Positions 55,735-64,000 of a DNA stretch of 64,000 nt are shown one piece after another. The stretch's first letter is position 1; each line of letters begins with the position of its first letter. Source of the DNA: Alkalicoccus halolimnae (GTDB lineage: Bacteria; Bacillota; Bacilli; Bacillales; Salisediminibacteriaceae); NCBI RefSeq assembly GCF_008014775.2, contig NZ_CP144914.1:2046001-2110000 (forward strand), written 5' to 3'. The position numbers and the translations under genes are program-made. The notes under the pieces are model-generated. The model worked only from the letters and a program-made list of their open reading frames with translations. It was not told where the DNA came from and ran no database searches.

Positions 55735-55749
55735 TGGATGGCTGCTTTT
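55715..55749 (+). terminator. Intrinsic terminator overlapping the end of rqcH
   Basis: AAAAGCAGCC pairs with GGCTGCTTTT across a 15-base loop that contains the rqcH stop codon; a short T run ends it. Confidence 0.75.
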
Positions 55750-55827
55750 CTACTTAATAATAATTCTCTCCGGATCGGACTGCAGAACCTGTTAACGATG
55801 TTCTTTCAGAGCACCAGGAATCGGGAA

Positions 55828-56025
55828 TTATTCCTCCGGATCTTTTTTATTATCTGATCTTTTTACACTTCCTGTTACACTGGTATTAGCCAGAATAACA
55901 ATTAAAAACATGATCGGCAGAATCCACCAGGGCACATTAAAAAAGTACTGAAGCACAATATATATGACGATTGGAATAAGCATGGCAGCTGCAAGTATAA
56001 GCAGCCTGGCTGTTTGAGTAGACAT
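55828..56025 (-). CDS. Small two-helix membrane protein of unknown function
   Basis: 65 residues with two hydrophobic segments (about 8-27 and 32-50) and a charged C-terminal tail ending KKDPEE. AAGGAAG five bases before the ATG supports translation. It is a single gene convergent with rqcH. I do not recognise the family; small membrane proteins of this shape are common in Bacillaceae. Confidence 0.7.
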   Translation of the reverse strand: MSTQTARLLILAAAMLIPIVIYIVLQYFFNVPWWILPIMFLIVILANTSVTGSVKRSDNKKDPEE

Positions 56026-56544
56026 AGTATCTTCCTTTACTTGATCAGATTTTTCACTCTCAATCAGTGTAGCAAAATTCTTCCTGATATTCTAACTGAC
56101 TTTTACGTGAAGAATCAGTAAAACATCTCTCACTCCTTCGTTACCTGAAAACCAATACAAATCATTTTCTTATTTCTGCAAAAGAGACCTGCAGCAGCTT
56201 AAATGAATTTCATAATAGAAGCTCCTTCTGTATAAATGAATCAGACAGATGTTTTCTCGTAGGGCTGCCCCAAAAAACTACGCTGAATTTGAACTTCAGC
56301 CGGCGCTTTATTCTCCGGGGAATGCCCTCTTTCACTACGGTCATGCGCAGGGAAGCACAGCAGGCAATGAATTTCTTTAAATATTCGTTTATTTATCTGA
56401 GACAGTCATTAATGAAACTTTCACATCTATCTATAAATCAATTTTGAAATTAATTCACTTCTAAACTTTTCCCAGAAAAGAAACTATGCGCCCTTTGAAA
56501 AGGAAGTTTTGCTTGGAGGAGTTAGACTTAAGGAGGAACCATTT
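56026..56544. other. Long intergenic region with degenerate GC-rich repeat (copy C)
   Basis: No protein gene of convincing quality is seen. A GC-rich patch at about 56298-56370 starts CGGCGCTTTATTCTCCGGGG and resembles the head of the elements at 51628 and 63708. The remainder is A/T-rich and must hold the promoters of the two flanking divergent genes, which I could not place with confidence. Confidence 0.45.
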
Positions 56545-57309
56545 ATGATTATCCGCGAAAGACAGAACAGTTTTATAGTGATCAAACAGGAAGATCATGC
56601 TCAATTATCAGGAAGAATAGCTGAAGGGTGGAAGGATAAATATATTCCTGCTGATTATAAAATCAATGATGTCGTTACGGCCGTTCACCACCATGATAGA
56701 GCCTGGAGAGAGCTTGACAGTGCTCCTTTTTACAATGATCAGAAACAAAAACCTTACTCTTTTATTGATTTCCCGGTTGCTGTTAAACTCGTACACTATA
56801 AACATGGAATTGACATAGTGCAGTCAGAGAATAAATACGCGGCGCTGCTCCACAGTCTTCACTACTGTTCACTAATTGGAGGCCGCAATGAAAATGAGCA
56901 GCATTTTCTTCAAAATGAAACAAGGAGGCAGAAGCATCTGAAATCTTCCCTGCAATTATTTCACCGTGAAAACGAGGAAGCTTTAAAAGCTCATTTACAT
57001 CTTCTTCAGCTGTGTGACAGCCTCTCTCTGTATGTATGCATGAACGAGCCGGGAACAGAAAAAGTGTACCGGAATAATAAAGATGGCTTTCAGAATTCTG
57101 ACGCTTTTCCTTTCACTATGGGTAAAGATATAACTGCTTCATGGAAGAATATCAGCGAATTGATTATGACTCCTTCTCCTCTGGAAGAACCGCTTGATTT
57201 CATTCTTCCTTACAAGGAAATAACGAAAGAAGCCTTGAAAACAAAAGGTCTTTTTCAGGCATTTACCGATGGTCCATTAAAAGAAGTACCGATTTCCCTC
57301 CTATCCTGA
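56545..57309 (+). CDS. DUF3891 family protein
   Basis: 254 residues with the family pattern MIIRERQNSFIVIKQEDHAQLSG at the start, then AVHHHDRAWRELD, a His-rich segment that suggests a metal site, and a central helical part with LLHSLHYCSLI. No signal peptide or membrane segment. AAGGAGG is nine bases before the ATG; a 12-residue upstream extension is not used. Single plus-strand gene without conserved neighbours here. Family assigned from memory; function unknown. Histidine spacing recalls HD-domain or other metallohydrolases, which is inference. Confidence 0.85.
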   Translation: MIIRERQNSFIVIKQEDHAQLSGRIAEGWKDKYIPADYKINDVVTAVHHHDRAWRELDSAPFYNDQKQKPYSFIDFPVAVKLVHYKHGIDIVQSENKYAALLHSLHYCSLIGGRNENEQHFLQNETRRQKHLKSSLQLFHRENEEALKAHLHLLQLCDSLSLYVCMNEPGTEKVYRNNKDGFQNSDAFPFTMGKDITASWKNISELIMTPSPLEEPLDFILPYKEITKEALKTKGLFQAFTDGPLKEVPISLLS

Positions 57310-57537
57310 ATGAAAAAGCTGGAAAGCTCCTGCACGGCAGGCCGAAGCGGAGTTTTCTACATATATCAAGTACAAAATTGGCTCTTAAGCAGACTTGGTG
57401 ATATTAAACTATATGTACCAATAAATCTAAAATTAATTAAATACCTCGAACTACTTAGGCCTGTTACTGCGGCTTTTAAAAAGAAGAAGCAGACTTTAAA
57501 TGATAAAAAGCAGGAAGGCCCCCCTTTATATGCGTAA
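57310..57537 (+). CDS. Doubtful small open frame after the DUF3891 gene
   Basis: 75 codons whose ATG follows the DUF3891 stop directly. No ribosome binding site and no recognised family. The first part covers a GC-rich imperfect hairpin (CCTGC-ACG-GCAGG), which looks more like a transcription-end region than coding DNA. Coupled translation is possible but unproven. The rest of the 509-base stretch up to 57818 holds only the terminator at 57704-57752. Confidence 0.15.
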   Translation: MKKLESSCTAGRSGVFYIYQVQNWLLSRLGDIKLYVPINLKLIKYLELLRPVTAAFKKKKQTLNDKKQEGPPLYA

Positions 57538-57703
57538 GAGGAGCAAAATTCAACACAGCTTTAAATTTAAATTCAACTGTTACAGCCGAGTTTTTATTCA
57601 AACGTTTTATAAATCATCAGGGCATCCTCTTTCCCATCATTGAAACGCTGCTCTGGTTTTTATGGCCAATAGAAGAATTGCCTGAGATTCAATAAAAAGA
57701 CGT

Positions 57704-57752
57704 TGAAAAGGTAGAAGCAGCCTGTGTTCAGCAGGTGAACTTCTACCTTTTT
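57704..57752. terminator. Bidirectional terminator before the ABC exporter genes
   Basis: AAAAGGTAGAAG pairs with CTTCTACCTTTT, with an inner CCTG/CAGG helix; T runs on both strands. It lies between convergent units. Confidence 0.88.
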
Positions 57753-57818
57753 GATTAAGATTTCATTTCCAGCAGAGACCGCGCTTCATCCGCAGCTCTT
57801 ATGATGAGTCGTTATTTA

Positions 57819-59639
57819 TTATCCTGTTTCCAGCGCTTTAAACTGTGATTTAACCAATTCGTAATACTCGCCCCTCTGCCTGATTAATTCGTCATGATTT
57901 CCCTGCTCGAGAATTTCTCCGTTTTCGAGAACAAAAATATTGTCTGCTTCACGGATAGTAGAAAGACGGTGTGCAATCATAACAGCAGTTCTTCCTTCTA
58001 GAAGCCTTGCCAGAGCTTTTTGAATCAGCTGCTCCGTTTCTGTATCGATAGAAGCTGTTGCTTCATCCAGTATTAATATCTGCGGATCGGCCAGCAGCGC
58101 CCGGGCAAATGAAATCAGCTGCCTTTCTCCTACCGAGAGGATATTCCCGCGCTCTTCCACTTCCGTTTCGTAACCGTCGGCCAGATTCTTAATGAACCGG
58201 TCCGCCCCTACTGTTCTTGCTGCTTCCCGGCACTCTCCATCCGTTGCATCCGGACGACCGAAGCGGATATTATCCATGATGGTTCCTGAAAAAATAAAGG
58301 TATCCTGAAGAACAATACCTACCTGTTTTCGGAGACTGTCCAGTTTAATATTGCGAAGATCTTCACCATCAAGGAGAACCCTTCCCCCGGTCGGATCATA
58401 AAAACGGCTTATCATATTTACAATCGTCGTTTTTCCGCTGCCGGTATGCCCTACTAAGGCCACGGTCTGCCCTGCTTTCATTTCGAGGTTAATATTGGTT
58501 AACGCTTTTCTTTTTTCGTCATAAGCAAACTCTACACTATCGAACTGTATATGTCCCTGAACTTTTCCCATCGTAACTGCATTTTTCTTTTCGGGAACAG
58601 ATGGGAGTTCATCAAGAAACTCAAAGATACGTTCGGAAGATGCCATCCCGACTAGAAGCTGATTATACACCTGCCCCAGTCTGGATATCGGTTCCCAGAA
58701 CATCCCCAGAAAAAGAGAAAATGTGAAAAACTCGCCAATGGTAAGGGATCCTTGTTGAATGAGCACGACCCCGTACCAAAGCAGAACCGCGGTCCCAACA
58801 GCTCCACTCATTTCCACAAACGGACGAAACATCGCACTCTTTTTCGTAGCATGCCTCCATGACTCAAAATTCTGCCCGTTAATTTTGTTGAAAAAACCGA
58901 TATTCGATTTTTCCTGTGTATAGGACTGGGTGACGCGTATTCCCTGAATACTTTCATTCAGGTGGGAGTTAAGCATCGACTGCTTAAGACGAACATCCTG
59001 CCAGGAACGCCGGATACTTCGGCGCAGTTTTGTAGAAATAAAAAACATGAGAGGCAGAACGATCATAATAGCAAGCGTCAGCTCGGGACTAATATAAAAC
59101 AGAAGGGCGACAATACCAATCAGCATGATTAAGTCCATCAGCAGATTGATAACTCCATTTGTAAATAAATCCTGAAGGCTGTTTACATCATTTGTGATGC
59201 GGACTAGAATGGATCCTGCTGACCGCTGATCGAAAAACCGGTGAGAAAGTTTTTGTATATGGTTAAACAAAGCTGTCCTCAGATCAAATATAATGTACTG
59301 CCCCAGCTTGTTCATAAAACGAATGCGGAGCAGGTTTCCTATCCAGGAAACGACATACATGCCAGCTATGACGAGAACCATAATCATCAGAAAGTTCATA
59401 TCGCCGTATTCGATAATGTGGTCGAGAGCGTAGCTTCCAATCAGTACAGGTGCAAGAAGTCTCACAGCCGTGGATAACAGCATTCCTAATACGGCTACAG
59501 GGAGAATTGATTTTGCATAAGGTTTCATATAAGCAAACAGCCTTGCCATCTGGGCCCAGTTGAACGGTTTTTCAATCGCTTCATCATTCGAGTATTTGAA
59601 ACGCCGCAGCGTTCTTTCTTCTTCCTTATTTTCTTTCAT
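57819..59639 (-). CDS. ABC exporter, fused membrane and ATPase domains, subunit with non-canonical signature
   Basis: Half-transporter of the multidrug/lipid exporter type (similar to YfiC, YheH and BmrD). Six membrane helices in about 40-330, then the ATPase domain: Walker A GHTGSGKT at 397-404, signature LSVGE (instead of LSGGQ) at 501-505, Walker B LILDE with the catalytic Glu526. 606 residues. It follows its partner by 15 bases. Together they form a heterodimer with one degenerate ATP site (see findings). Substrate unknown; drug or lipid export is inference. Confidence 0.93.
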   Translation of the reverse strand: MKENKEEERTLRRFKYSNDEAIEKPFNWAQMARLFAYMKPYAKSILPVAVLGMLLSTAVRLLAPVLIGSYALDHIIEYGDMNFLMIMVLVIAGMYVVSWIGNLLRIRFMNKLGQYIIFDLRTALFNHIQKLSHRFFDQRSAGSILVRITNDVNSLQDLFTNGVINLLMDLIMLIGIVALLFYISPELTLAIMIVLPLMFFISTKLRRSIRRSWQDVRLKQSMLNSHLNESIQGIRVTQSYTQEKSNIGFFNKINGQNFESWRHATKKSAMFRPFVEMSGAVGTAVLLWYGVVLIQQGSLTIGEFFTFSLFLGMFWEPISRLGQVYNQLLVGMASSERIFEFLDELPSVPEKKNAVTMGKVQGHIQFDSVEFAYDEKRKALTNINLEMKAGQTVALVGHTGSGKTTIVNMISRFYDPTGGRVLLDGEDLRNIKLDSLRKQVGIVLQDTFIFSGTIMDNIRFGRPDATDGECREAARTVGADRFIKNLADGYETEVEERGNILSVGERQLISFARALLADPQILILDEATASIDTETEQLIQKALARLLEGRTAVMIAHRLSTIREADNIFVLENGEILEQGNHDELIRQRGEYYELVKSQFKALETG

Positions 59640-59654
59640 TTTTTTCCCCCCTTT

Positions 59655-61409
59655 TCAGCGTGCTTCAAGCAGAAATTGATTTTTGTCCTTATACTGAAGC
59701 TCATAAATCCGCCGGTAATGCCCGTTTTCCATGTTCAGCAGTTCGTAATGATTTCCCTTCTCTACAATCCTGCCCTCATTTAGAACGAGGATCTCATCTG
59801 CGTGGAGAAGGGAGGATATGCGGTGGGCAATAATAAAGGTTGTCCGCCCCTGCATAACCTCCCGAAAGGCAGCCTGAATTTTAGCCTCTGTCTCCATATC
59901 CACAGCACTGGTGGCATCATCAAGAATAAGAATGCTCGGATCCACACAGATCGCTCTTGCAATAGCGATTCTTTGTTTTTGTCCTCCGGATAAGCCGCCT
60001 CCCCTTTCCCCAAGCACAGTGTCATAACCATCCGGAAGCTGCATAATGAAATCATGGGCATCGGCACGTTTCGAAGCATCGATGATCCGTTCCATAGAGG
60101 CCTCCGGTCTGCCATAGGAAATGTTATCTTTAACTGTAGAAGAAAAGAGAAATGACTCCTGGAGTACAACTCCTGTATTCTTACGAATCGTTTTTAACGT
60201 ATAATCCGTAATTGATCTTCCATCCACCATCAGGCTTCCACTGTCCGGTTCGTAAAAACGGGTGATCAGCTGAGTAATCGAAGTTTTACCGGAACCTGTC
60301 GCACCAATAAGGCCGATTGTTTTACCAGGAGCGGCTTCAAACGAAATGTTCTGAAGAGCGGGCTCTTCCTCCTCGGAATAGCGGTGACTTACGTTATTAA
60401 ATGAAACATGTCCATTGAGGCGGTCTTTTTCCACAGCTCCAGGTTTGTCCTGAATATCTTCCGGCTCTTCTAATACTTCCAGCAGTCTTTCTCCGGAAGC
60501 TTTGGCCTGAGAAAAAGTATTTACTATAAAACCTAAATTCATCAACGGATTGATAATAAACCAGATTAAACTGAAGAAAGCAACAAGCACCCCGGGCTGG
60601 ATTTCCCCGTTAATAACAAGATAGCCTCCATATCCAAGCAGCACGACTACACAGATATGACCTATTAGTTCCATAAAAGGAAAGTACTTAGACCAAATAT
60701 TGGATGTATAGATATATTTATCTTTATAATCTGTATTTTTTTCACCAAAGCGGCCCATTTCAAAATCTTCTTTTGAAAGTGATTTCACCGTAGTCATGCC
60801 GCTGATATTTTCCTGTACTTTTGTAGTCATCCCGGCAAATGACCTGCGGATATCTTTAAATGCAGGATGCACCTTTTTATCAAACTGATAAACAGTAACA
60901 ATAAGAAAAGGCATGGCCCCAAGCGTCACAAATGCCAGTGAAGGACTGTAGTAAAACATAATTCCCATGCTCAGCGTAACGAGCATAAATAAATTTATCA
61001 GCTGAGCGAATCCGAAAGAGAGAAAAAACCGGAACCCTTCGACATCGGCAGTCAACCTTGACATTAAATCTCCGGTGCGGGCATTATCGTAATAGCGGAA
61101 AGGAAGGTACTGAAGTTTTTCATACAGGGCATTGCGGAGTTCAAATACGGCACGAATACCAAAAAGATCTCCCAGATACTGATGAAAATAAACGGCTATC
61201 CCTTTCAGCATAGTAATAAGGAAAAAGCCCCCCGCTACGTAGGGAATCCAACCATAATTTTGATCCAGTATGACCGAATCAATAGTTATTTTTAATATTA
61301 CCGGGTAAGCTACGGTAAACCCGGTAACAGCAAGAAGCAGTACAATGGACCAGAAAAAATAAGCTTTAAAAGGCCAGTAAAAATGTTTAAGCTTCTTAAA
61401 TATTTCCAT
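59655..61409 (-). CDS. ABC exporter, fused membrane and ATPase domains, subunit with degenerate Walker B
   Basis: Second half-transporter (similar to YfiB, YheI and BmrC). Six membrane helices in about 15-300; Walker A GATGSGKT at 369-376, canonical LSGGQ at 473-477, and Walker B LILDD, with Asp498 where the catalytic Glu is expected. 584 residues. AAGGGG precedes the ATG. Upstream gene of the pair. Asp in this place is the hallmark of the non-catalytic site of heterodimeric exporters. Confidence 0.93.
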   Translation of the reverse strand: MEIFKKLKHFYWPFKAYFFWSIVLLLAVTGFTVAYPVILKITIDSVILDQNYGWIPYVAGGFFLITMLKGIAVYFHQYLGDLFGIRAVFELRNALYEKLQYLPFRYYDNARTGDLMSRLTADVEGFRFFLSFGFAQLINLFMLVTLSMGIMFYYSPSLAFVTLGAMPFLIVTVYQFDKKVHPAFKDIRRSFAGMTTKVQENISGMTTVKSLSKEDFEMGRFGEKNTDYKDKYIYTSNIWSKYFPFMELIGHICVVVLLGYGGYLVINGEIQPGVLVAFFSLIWFIINPLMNLGFIVNTFSQAKASGERLLEVLEEPEDIQDKPGAVEKDRLNGHVSFNNVSHRYSEEEEPALQNISFEAAPGKTIGLIGATGSGKTSITQLITRFYEPDSGSLMVDGRSITDYTLKTIRKNTGVVLQESFLFSSTVKDNISYGRPEASMERIIDASKRADAHDFIMQLPDGYDTVLGERGGGLSGGQKQRIAIARAICVDPSILILDDATSAVDMETEAKIQAAFREVMQGRTTFIIAHRISSLLHADEILVLNEGRIVEKGNHYELLNMENGHYRRIYELQYKDKNQFLLEAR

Positions 61410-61869
61410 ATAAATGACCCCTTCCTAAATATCAGACAGTTCTTATAATATATCGGTTCCCGAAATATTAATCTACTGTTGAAAATAAGCAAACAAGTCT
61501 AAATTGAGCGAATTTTCTCCATAAACCTGCTGTTTAATGAATTTACCTTCAATATACTTAATTTTCCTGTAAAAAATAAAACAGAATGATTCGCCCCCCA
61601 CCGAATTCTCTTCCATGGAGGTGCGAAACTTGAAAATTAAGCGGCTTTTCATCCAATAAGATTCAAGCATGACAATAAAAATCACGCAAAAAAATCGCCG
61701 TATCCTTTGTGAAAAGGGGCGATTTTTTTCCTGATCGAATGTATAGCATTTACTAACGTGCCGTACTTCAGTTATTTAATCCGTAAATATTTATCGTATA
61801 AATCAAGAAGCTGGTACTCCCTGCGCTGGTACATATCTTTTGGAAAATCAATTGATGCAATGATGAAAC
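61410..61869. other. Intergenic region between the ABC genes and the antiporter gene
   Basis: 460 bases. It contains the ABC operon promoter (not clearly placed), the terminator at 61686-61729, and a short minus-strand frame ending at 61772 that reads like the end of a protein (MYQRREYQLLDLYDKYLRIK). No complete gene is seen. Confidence 0.45.
61686..61729. terminator. Bidirectional terminator downstream of the antiporter gene
   Basis: AAAAATCGCC pairs with GGCGATTTTT around a 17-base loop, with T runs on both strands. It ends minus-strand transcription from the antiporter gene. Confidence 0.88.
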
Positions 61870-63216
61870 TTAGAGAATCATCGCGGCTATCCAGCCGAAA
61901 ATAAGCAGCGGAATATTAAAATGAAGAAAAGTCGGTACGACAGTGTCCCAAATATGATTGTGCTGTCCGTCAGCATTCAAACCGGCCGTTGGACCAAGAG
62001 TACTGTCTGAAGCAGGGCTTCCTGCATCCCCAAGAGCACCTGCTGTACCAATTAACGCTATTGTTGCAAGCGGTGAAAACCCCAGCGAGGCAGCAAGCGG
62101 CACAAAAATAGCTGCCAGAATGGGGACAGTAGCGAATGAAGAACCAATGCCCATCGTAATAAACAAACCGATCAGAAGCATCGCTATCGCTGCAAGGCCC
62201 ATTCTGTCGTTAAACCACACTTCTGTACTTTCAACAAGCAGTTCCACATGACCTGTTTCTCGTATCACTTCAGCGAACCCACCGGCTGTAATCATAACAA
62301 AACCGATAAAAGCAAGCATTTTCATACCGCGGGTCATGAGTTCATCTGCTTCCTGAAGTGTGAATTTTCTTGTGATGTGCAGATAAGAAAAATAAATGTA
62401 AAGTATGATTAAACCAGTACCAGCTCCTATGATCATGGAATCTGTGCTGACCTGAGCTGCAAGTACTGAAAGAATAGCCGTAAGACCAACGAATATGCCC
62501 ATTGGAGATTCTGGTGCTTGGGGACTGCTTTCCTCCCCCTGAGCAAGATCTTTATCTTCATAGGTTCGAGGGTTTTTATAAGTAATCAATATGGAAATAA
62601 ATAGACCAACAACCATTCCGAGAACGGGTAGCGCCATGGCTCCGGGTATATCATTTAAAGCTATTTGCAGGCCGCTCGCTTCCATATTATCTGCGATTGT
62701 TTCGTGAAAGATTAGGCCGTACCCGGCTGGTATTAAAATATAAGGAGCTTTCAATCCGAACGTCAACGCTGTGGCAGCAGCTCTCCGATCCATTGCCAGT
62801 TCATTAAAAACTTTAAGCAGCGGTGGAATCAGCAGTGGTATGAATGCAATGTGAACAGGAACCAAATTTTGGGAAAAGCTCGCGATAATTGCGATAACAA
62901 ACAATATTAATGCCTTCTTTAAAGAGCTTCGACGACTTTCCCCTTCTTTACCAACGAGCTTAATAGCCAGTTTAACCATTAATTCGGGAAGGCCGGTAAA
63001 GCTGATAGCAATTGCAAAAGCTCCCAGCAGTCCATAGCTTAAAGCAATTTGAGCATTGTCACCAAGACCTTCACTAAAAATAGAAATTGTTTCTGTTACT
63101 GAAAAACCGGCAGTAAGCCCGCCTGCCACTGCTCCGATAAGTAAAGCAAGTACGACGTGGATCCGCGATAAACTTAAGATAATCATAACTAAAACAGCGA
63201 CAATAACAGCGTTCAT
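61870..63216 (-). CDS. NhaC-superfamily Na+/H+ antiporter or amino-acid permease (YuiF-like)
   Basis: 448 residues with about 11-12 hydrophobic segments over the whole length, starting NAVIVAVLVMIILSLSRIHVV. LGAFAIAISFTGLPELMVK, FGLKAPYILIPAGYGLIFH and GTAGALGDAGSPASDSTLGP are typical of the Na+/H+ antiporter family domain related to YuiF. AAGGAG eight bases before the ATG. In a salt- or alkali-adapted organism ion exchange is plausible, but some YuiF relatives are reported to move histidine, so the substrate is uncertain. Single-gene unit with its own promoter. Confidence 0.88.
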   Translation of the reverse strand: MNAVIVAVLVMIILSLSRIHVVLALLIGAVAGGLTAGFSVTETISIFSEGLGDNAQIALSYGLLGAFAIAISFTGLPELMVKLAIKLVGKEGESRRSSLKKALILFVIAIIASFSQNLVPVHIAFIPLLIPPLLKVFNELAMDRRAAATALTFGLKAPYILIPAGYGLIFHETIADNMEASGLQIALNDIPGAMALPVLGMVVGLFISILITYKNPRTYEDKDLAQGEESSPQAPESPMGIFVGLTAILSVLAAQVSTDSMIIGAGTGLIILYIYFSYLHITRKFTLQEADELMTRGMKMLAFIGFVMITAGGFAEVIRETGHVELLVESTEVWFNDRMGLAAIAMLLIGLFITMGIGSSFATVPILAAIFVPLAASLGFSPLATIALIGTAGALGDAGSPASDSTLGPTAGLNADGQHNHIWDTVVPTFLHFNIPLLIFGWIAAMIL

Positions 63217-63275
63217 ACCAATTACTCCTTCATCCCTTTAATTTAATAAATCGATAATGTAAAAAAGCCTTTACG

Positions 63276-63304
63276 AGAATACCATGGCTGGATGCATTCG
63301 TCAA
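63276..63304 (-). promoter_or_regulatory. Sigma-A promoter of the antiporter gene
   Basis: Minus strand TTGACG (63304-63299), 17-base spacer, TATTCT (63281-63276), with TG one base before the -10. Confidence 0.7.
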
Positions 63305-63429
63305 TTTCTCCTCAAATAAAAAATATATTAACTTAGAAGTGGAAATATGGGAAAAGGAAAACCATTAAATTCCTTATTAACCGAAGATAATCCCAATAAA
63401 CTATGCAGTATTATTTGTTCCCTTAATAC

Positions 63430-63487
63430 AAAAAAGCTCTCCATAAGATCATCAGATATTTTTCATCTGTATGATCTCACGGAAAGC
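63430..63487 (-). terminator. Long hairpin terminator with no visible upstream gene
   Basis: The minus strand pairs GCTTTCCGTGAGATCAT with ATGATCTTATGGAGAGC, with a further AGAT/ATCT helix inside, followed by six Ts. It probably belongs to a minus-strand gene beyond the right edge or to a non-coding transcript. Confidence 0.7.
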
Positions 63488-63707
63488 GGGTTCCATTTTT
63501 TAAATTAAAGTCTTTTCGTATAAAGTGCTGTTAAATTCCAGTGATAAATGTAGAGAAATGTAACAGAGACACTCAAGCAAAACCTTTGCACCATGAGGCA
63601 TGAAAATGATCTTCTACAGGACTTGAATTTTCCCTCTATTCAGGTGGCATGAAAGATAGTCGGAAAGGGCTTCTTTATTTAGAAGGCGGGTTCTGCTCTG
63701 TCTTTTT

Positions 63708-63840
63708 ACCGTAAGCTGGAGGGCACATGGGGCGACTCCGGGGTGATCAAGGACGAGTCCCACCCCGCACAACCGCAGGGAGGACGGGATTAGCTGAGGC
63801 CGGCCCGAAAAGCATCCCCATGGAAACGAAAGCGCACGTT
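63708..63840. repeat. GC-rich intergenic repeat, copy A
   Basis: GC-rich island in A/T-rich DNA, containing GGGGTG/CACCCC (63740-63745 with 63761-63766), the palindrome GGCCGGCC (63798-63805) and, on the minus strand, GCGCTTTCGTTTCCATGGGG. Layout and end sequence resemble the short GC-rich repeats scattered between genes in many Bacillaceae genomes. No open frame of note. Confidence 0.55.
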
Positions 63841-64000
63841 TATCACTTATCTACTTTTTTCAAGCTAGCTTACTTTTTGGGCAGACTTATTTAAAAACCT
63901 GCTAAATAAGAAGCTGACCTAAAAAAGCCTGCTGTATTAGCGGTTAGTAATTAACGCTCTGGTTCTTTATTAAATATAATGAACATCCACCAAACAATTA

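Larger units (their letters stand above)
63217..64000. other. Long right-end intergenic region
   Basis: 784 bases without a convincing gene on either strand. It holds the antiporter promoter, a strong terminator at 63430-63487, about 200 A/T-rich bases with the repeat GGCATGAAAA/GGCATGAAAG (near 63599 and 63647), the GC-rich element at 63708-63840, and an A/T-rich end. Confidence 0.5.

Noticed and set aside
61473..61685. 70-codon minus-strand open frame between the ABC genes and the terminator
   Set aside because: A/T-rich intergenic sequence, overlaps the terminator edge, no ribosome binding site, no recognisable pattern.
1..64000. CRISPR arrays, prophage genes, insertion sequences, tRNA or rRNA genes
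   Set aside because: No regularly spaced direct repeats, no transposase or phage structural motifs and no tRNA cloverleaf sequences were seen.

Overview
This window is a conserved housekeeping block from the chromosome of a low-GC Gram-positive bacterium of the family Bacillaceae. It can be recognised as the Bacillus dxr-to-rqcH (yloA) region read in reverse. Nearly all genes lie on the minus strand. Gene order, strong Shine-Dalgarno sequences, sigma-A type promoters and regulators such as CodY, FapR, CcpA-type cre and the TPP riboswitch all fit that family. Very acidic linkers and extracellular parts (for example in PrkC) suggest a halophilic or haloalkaliphilic member, but the genus cannot be fixed from sequence reading alone.

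Layout from left to right, with minus-strand operons read right to left. 1-5.4 kb: isoprenoid, phospholipid and translation genes (dxr partial, cdsA, uppS, frr, pyrH, tsf, rpsB). 5.6-9.3 kb: the codY-hslU-hslV-xerC unit. 9.5-16 kb: topA, dprA, sucD, sucC, rnhB. 16-20.5 kb: ribosome assembly, signal peptidase and RNA modification (rbgA, lepB, rplS, trmD, rimM, ylqD, khpA, rpsP). 20.6-27 kb: protein targeting and chromosome organisation (ffh, ylxM, ftsY, smc). 27.4-28 kb: a plus-strand pair (DUF1128 protein, kapB). 28-32.5 kb: rnc and the fatty-acid/phospholipid operon fapR-plsX-fabD-fabG-acpP. 32.5-39.3 kb: recG, serine dehydratase, and the fatty-acid-binding proteins DegV, FakA and YloU. 39.5 kb: rpmB on the plus strand. 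39.8-53.9 kb: thiN-thiT under a TPP riboswitch, then rpe-rsgA-prkC-prpC-rsmB-fmt-priA-coaBC and rpoZ-gmk-remA-yloC. 54 kb: rqcH on the plus strand. From 55.8 kb the conserved block gives way to accessory genes: a small membrane protein, a DUF3891 protein, a heterodimeric ABC exporter and an NhaC-superfamily antiporter, with long intergenic stretches carrying degenerate GC-rich repeats.

Compared with the Bacillus subtilis order as I know it, several genes are missing from their usual places: the whole fla/che cluster (codY/rpsB), trmFO (topA/xerC), rlmN (rsmB/prpC), def (priA/fmt) and spoVM (thiN/rpmB). thiT has been added in front of thiN, so both now sit behind one TPP riboswitch. Clear regulatory sites were found: a FapR operator, a cre site before sdaAB, a TPP riboswitch with terminator, structured rplS and rpsB leaders, and many intrinsic terminators.

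I saw no CRISPR array, prophage, insertion sequence, tRNA or rRNA. No clearly undescribed multi-gene system is evident. The most unusual items are a probable non-canonical ATC start for rnhB, structured leaders before rpsB and dprA, the TPP-controlled thiT-thiN pair and the GC-rich repeat family.
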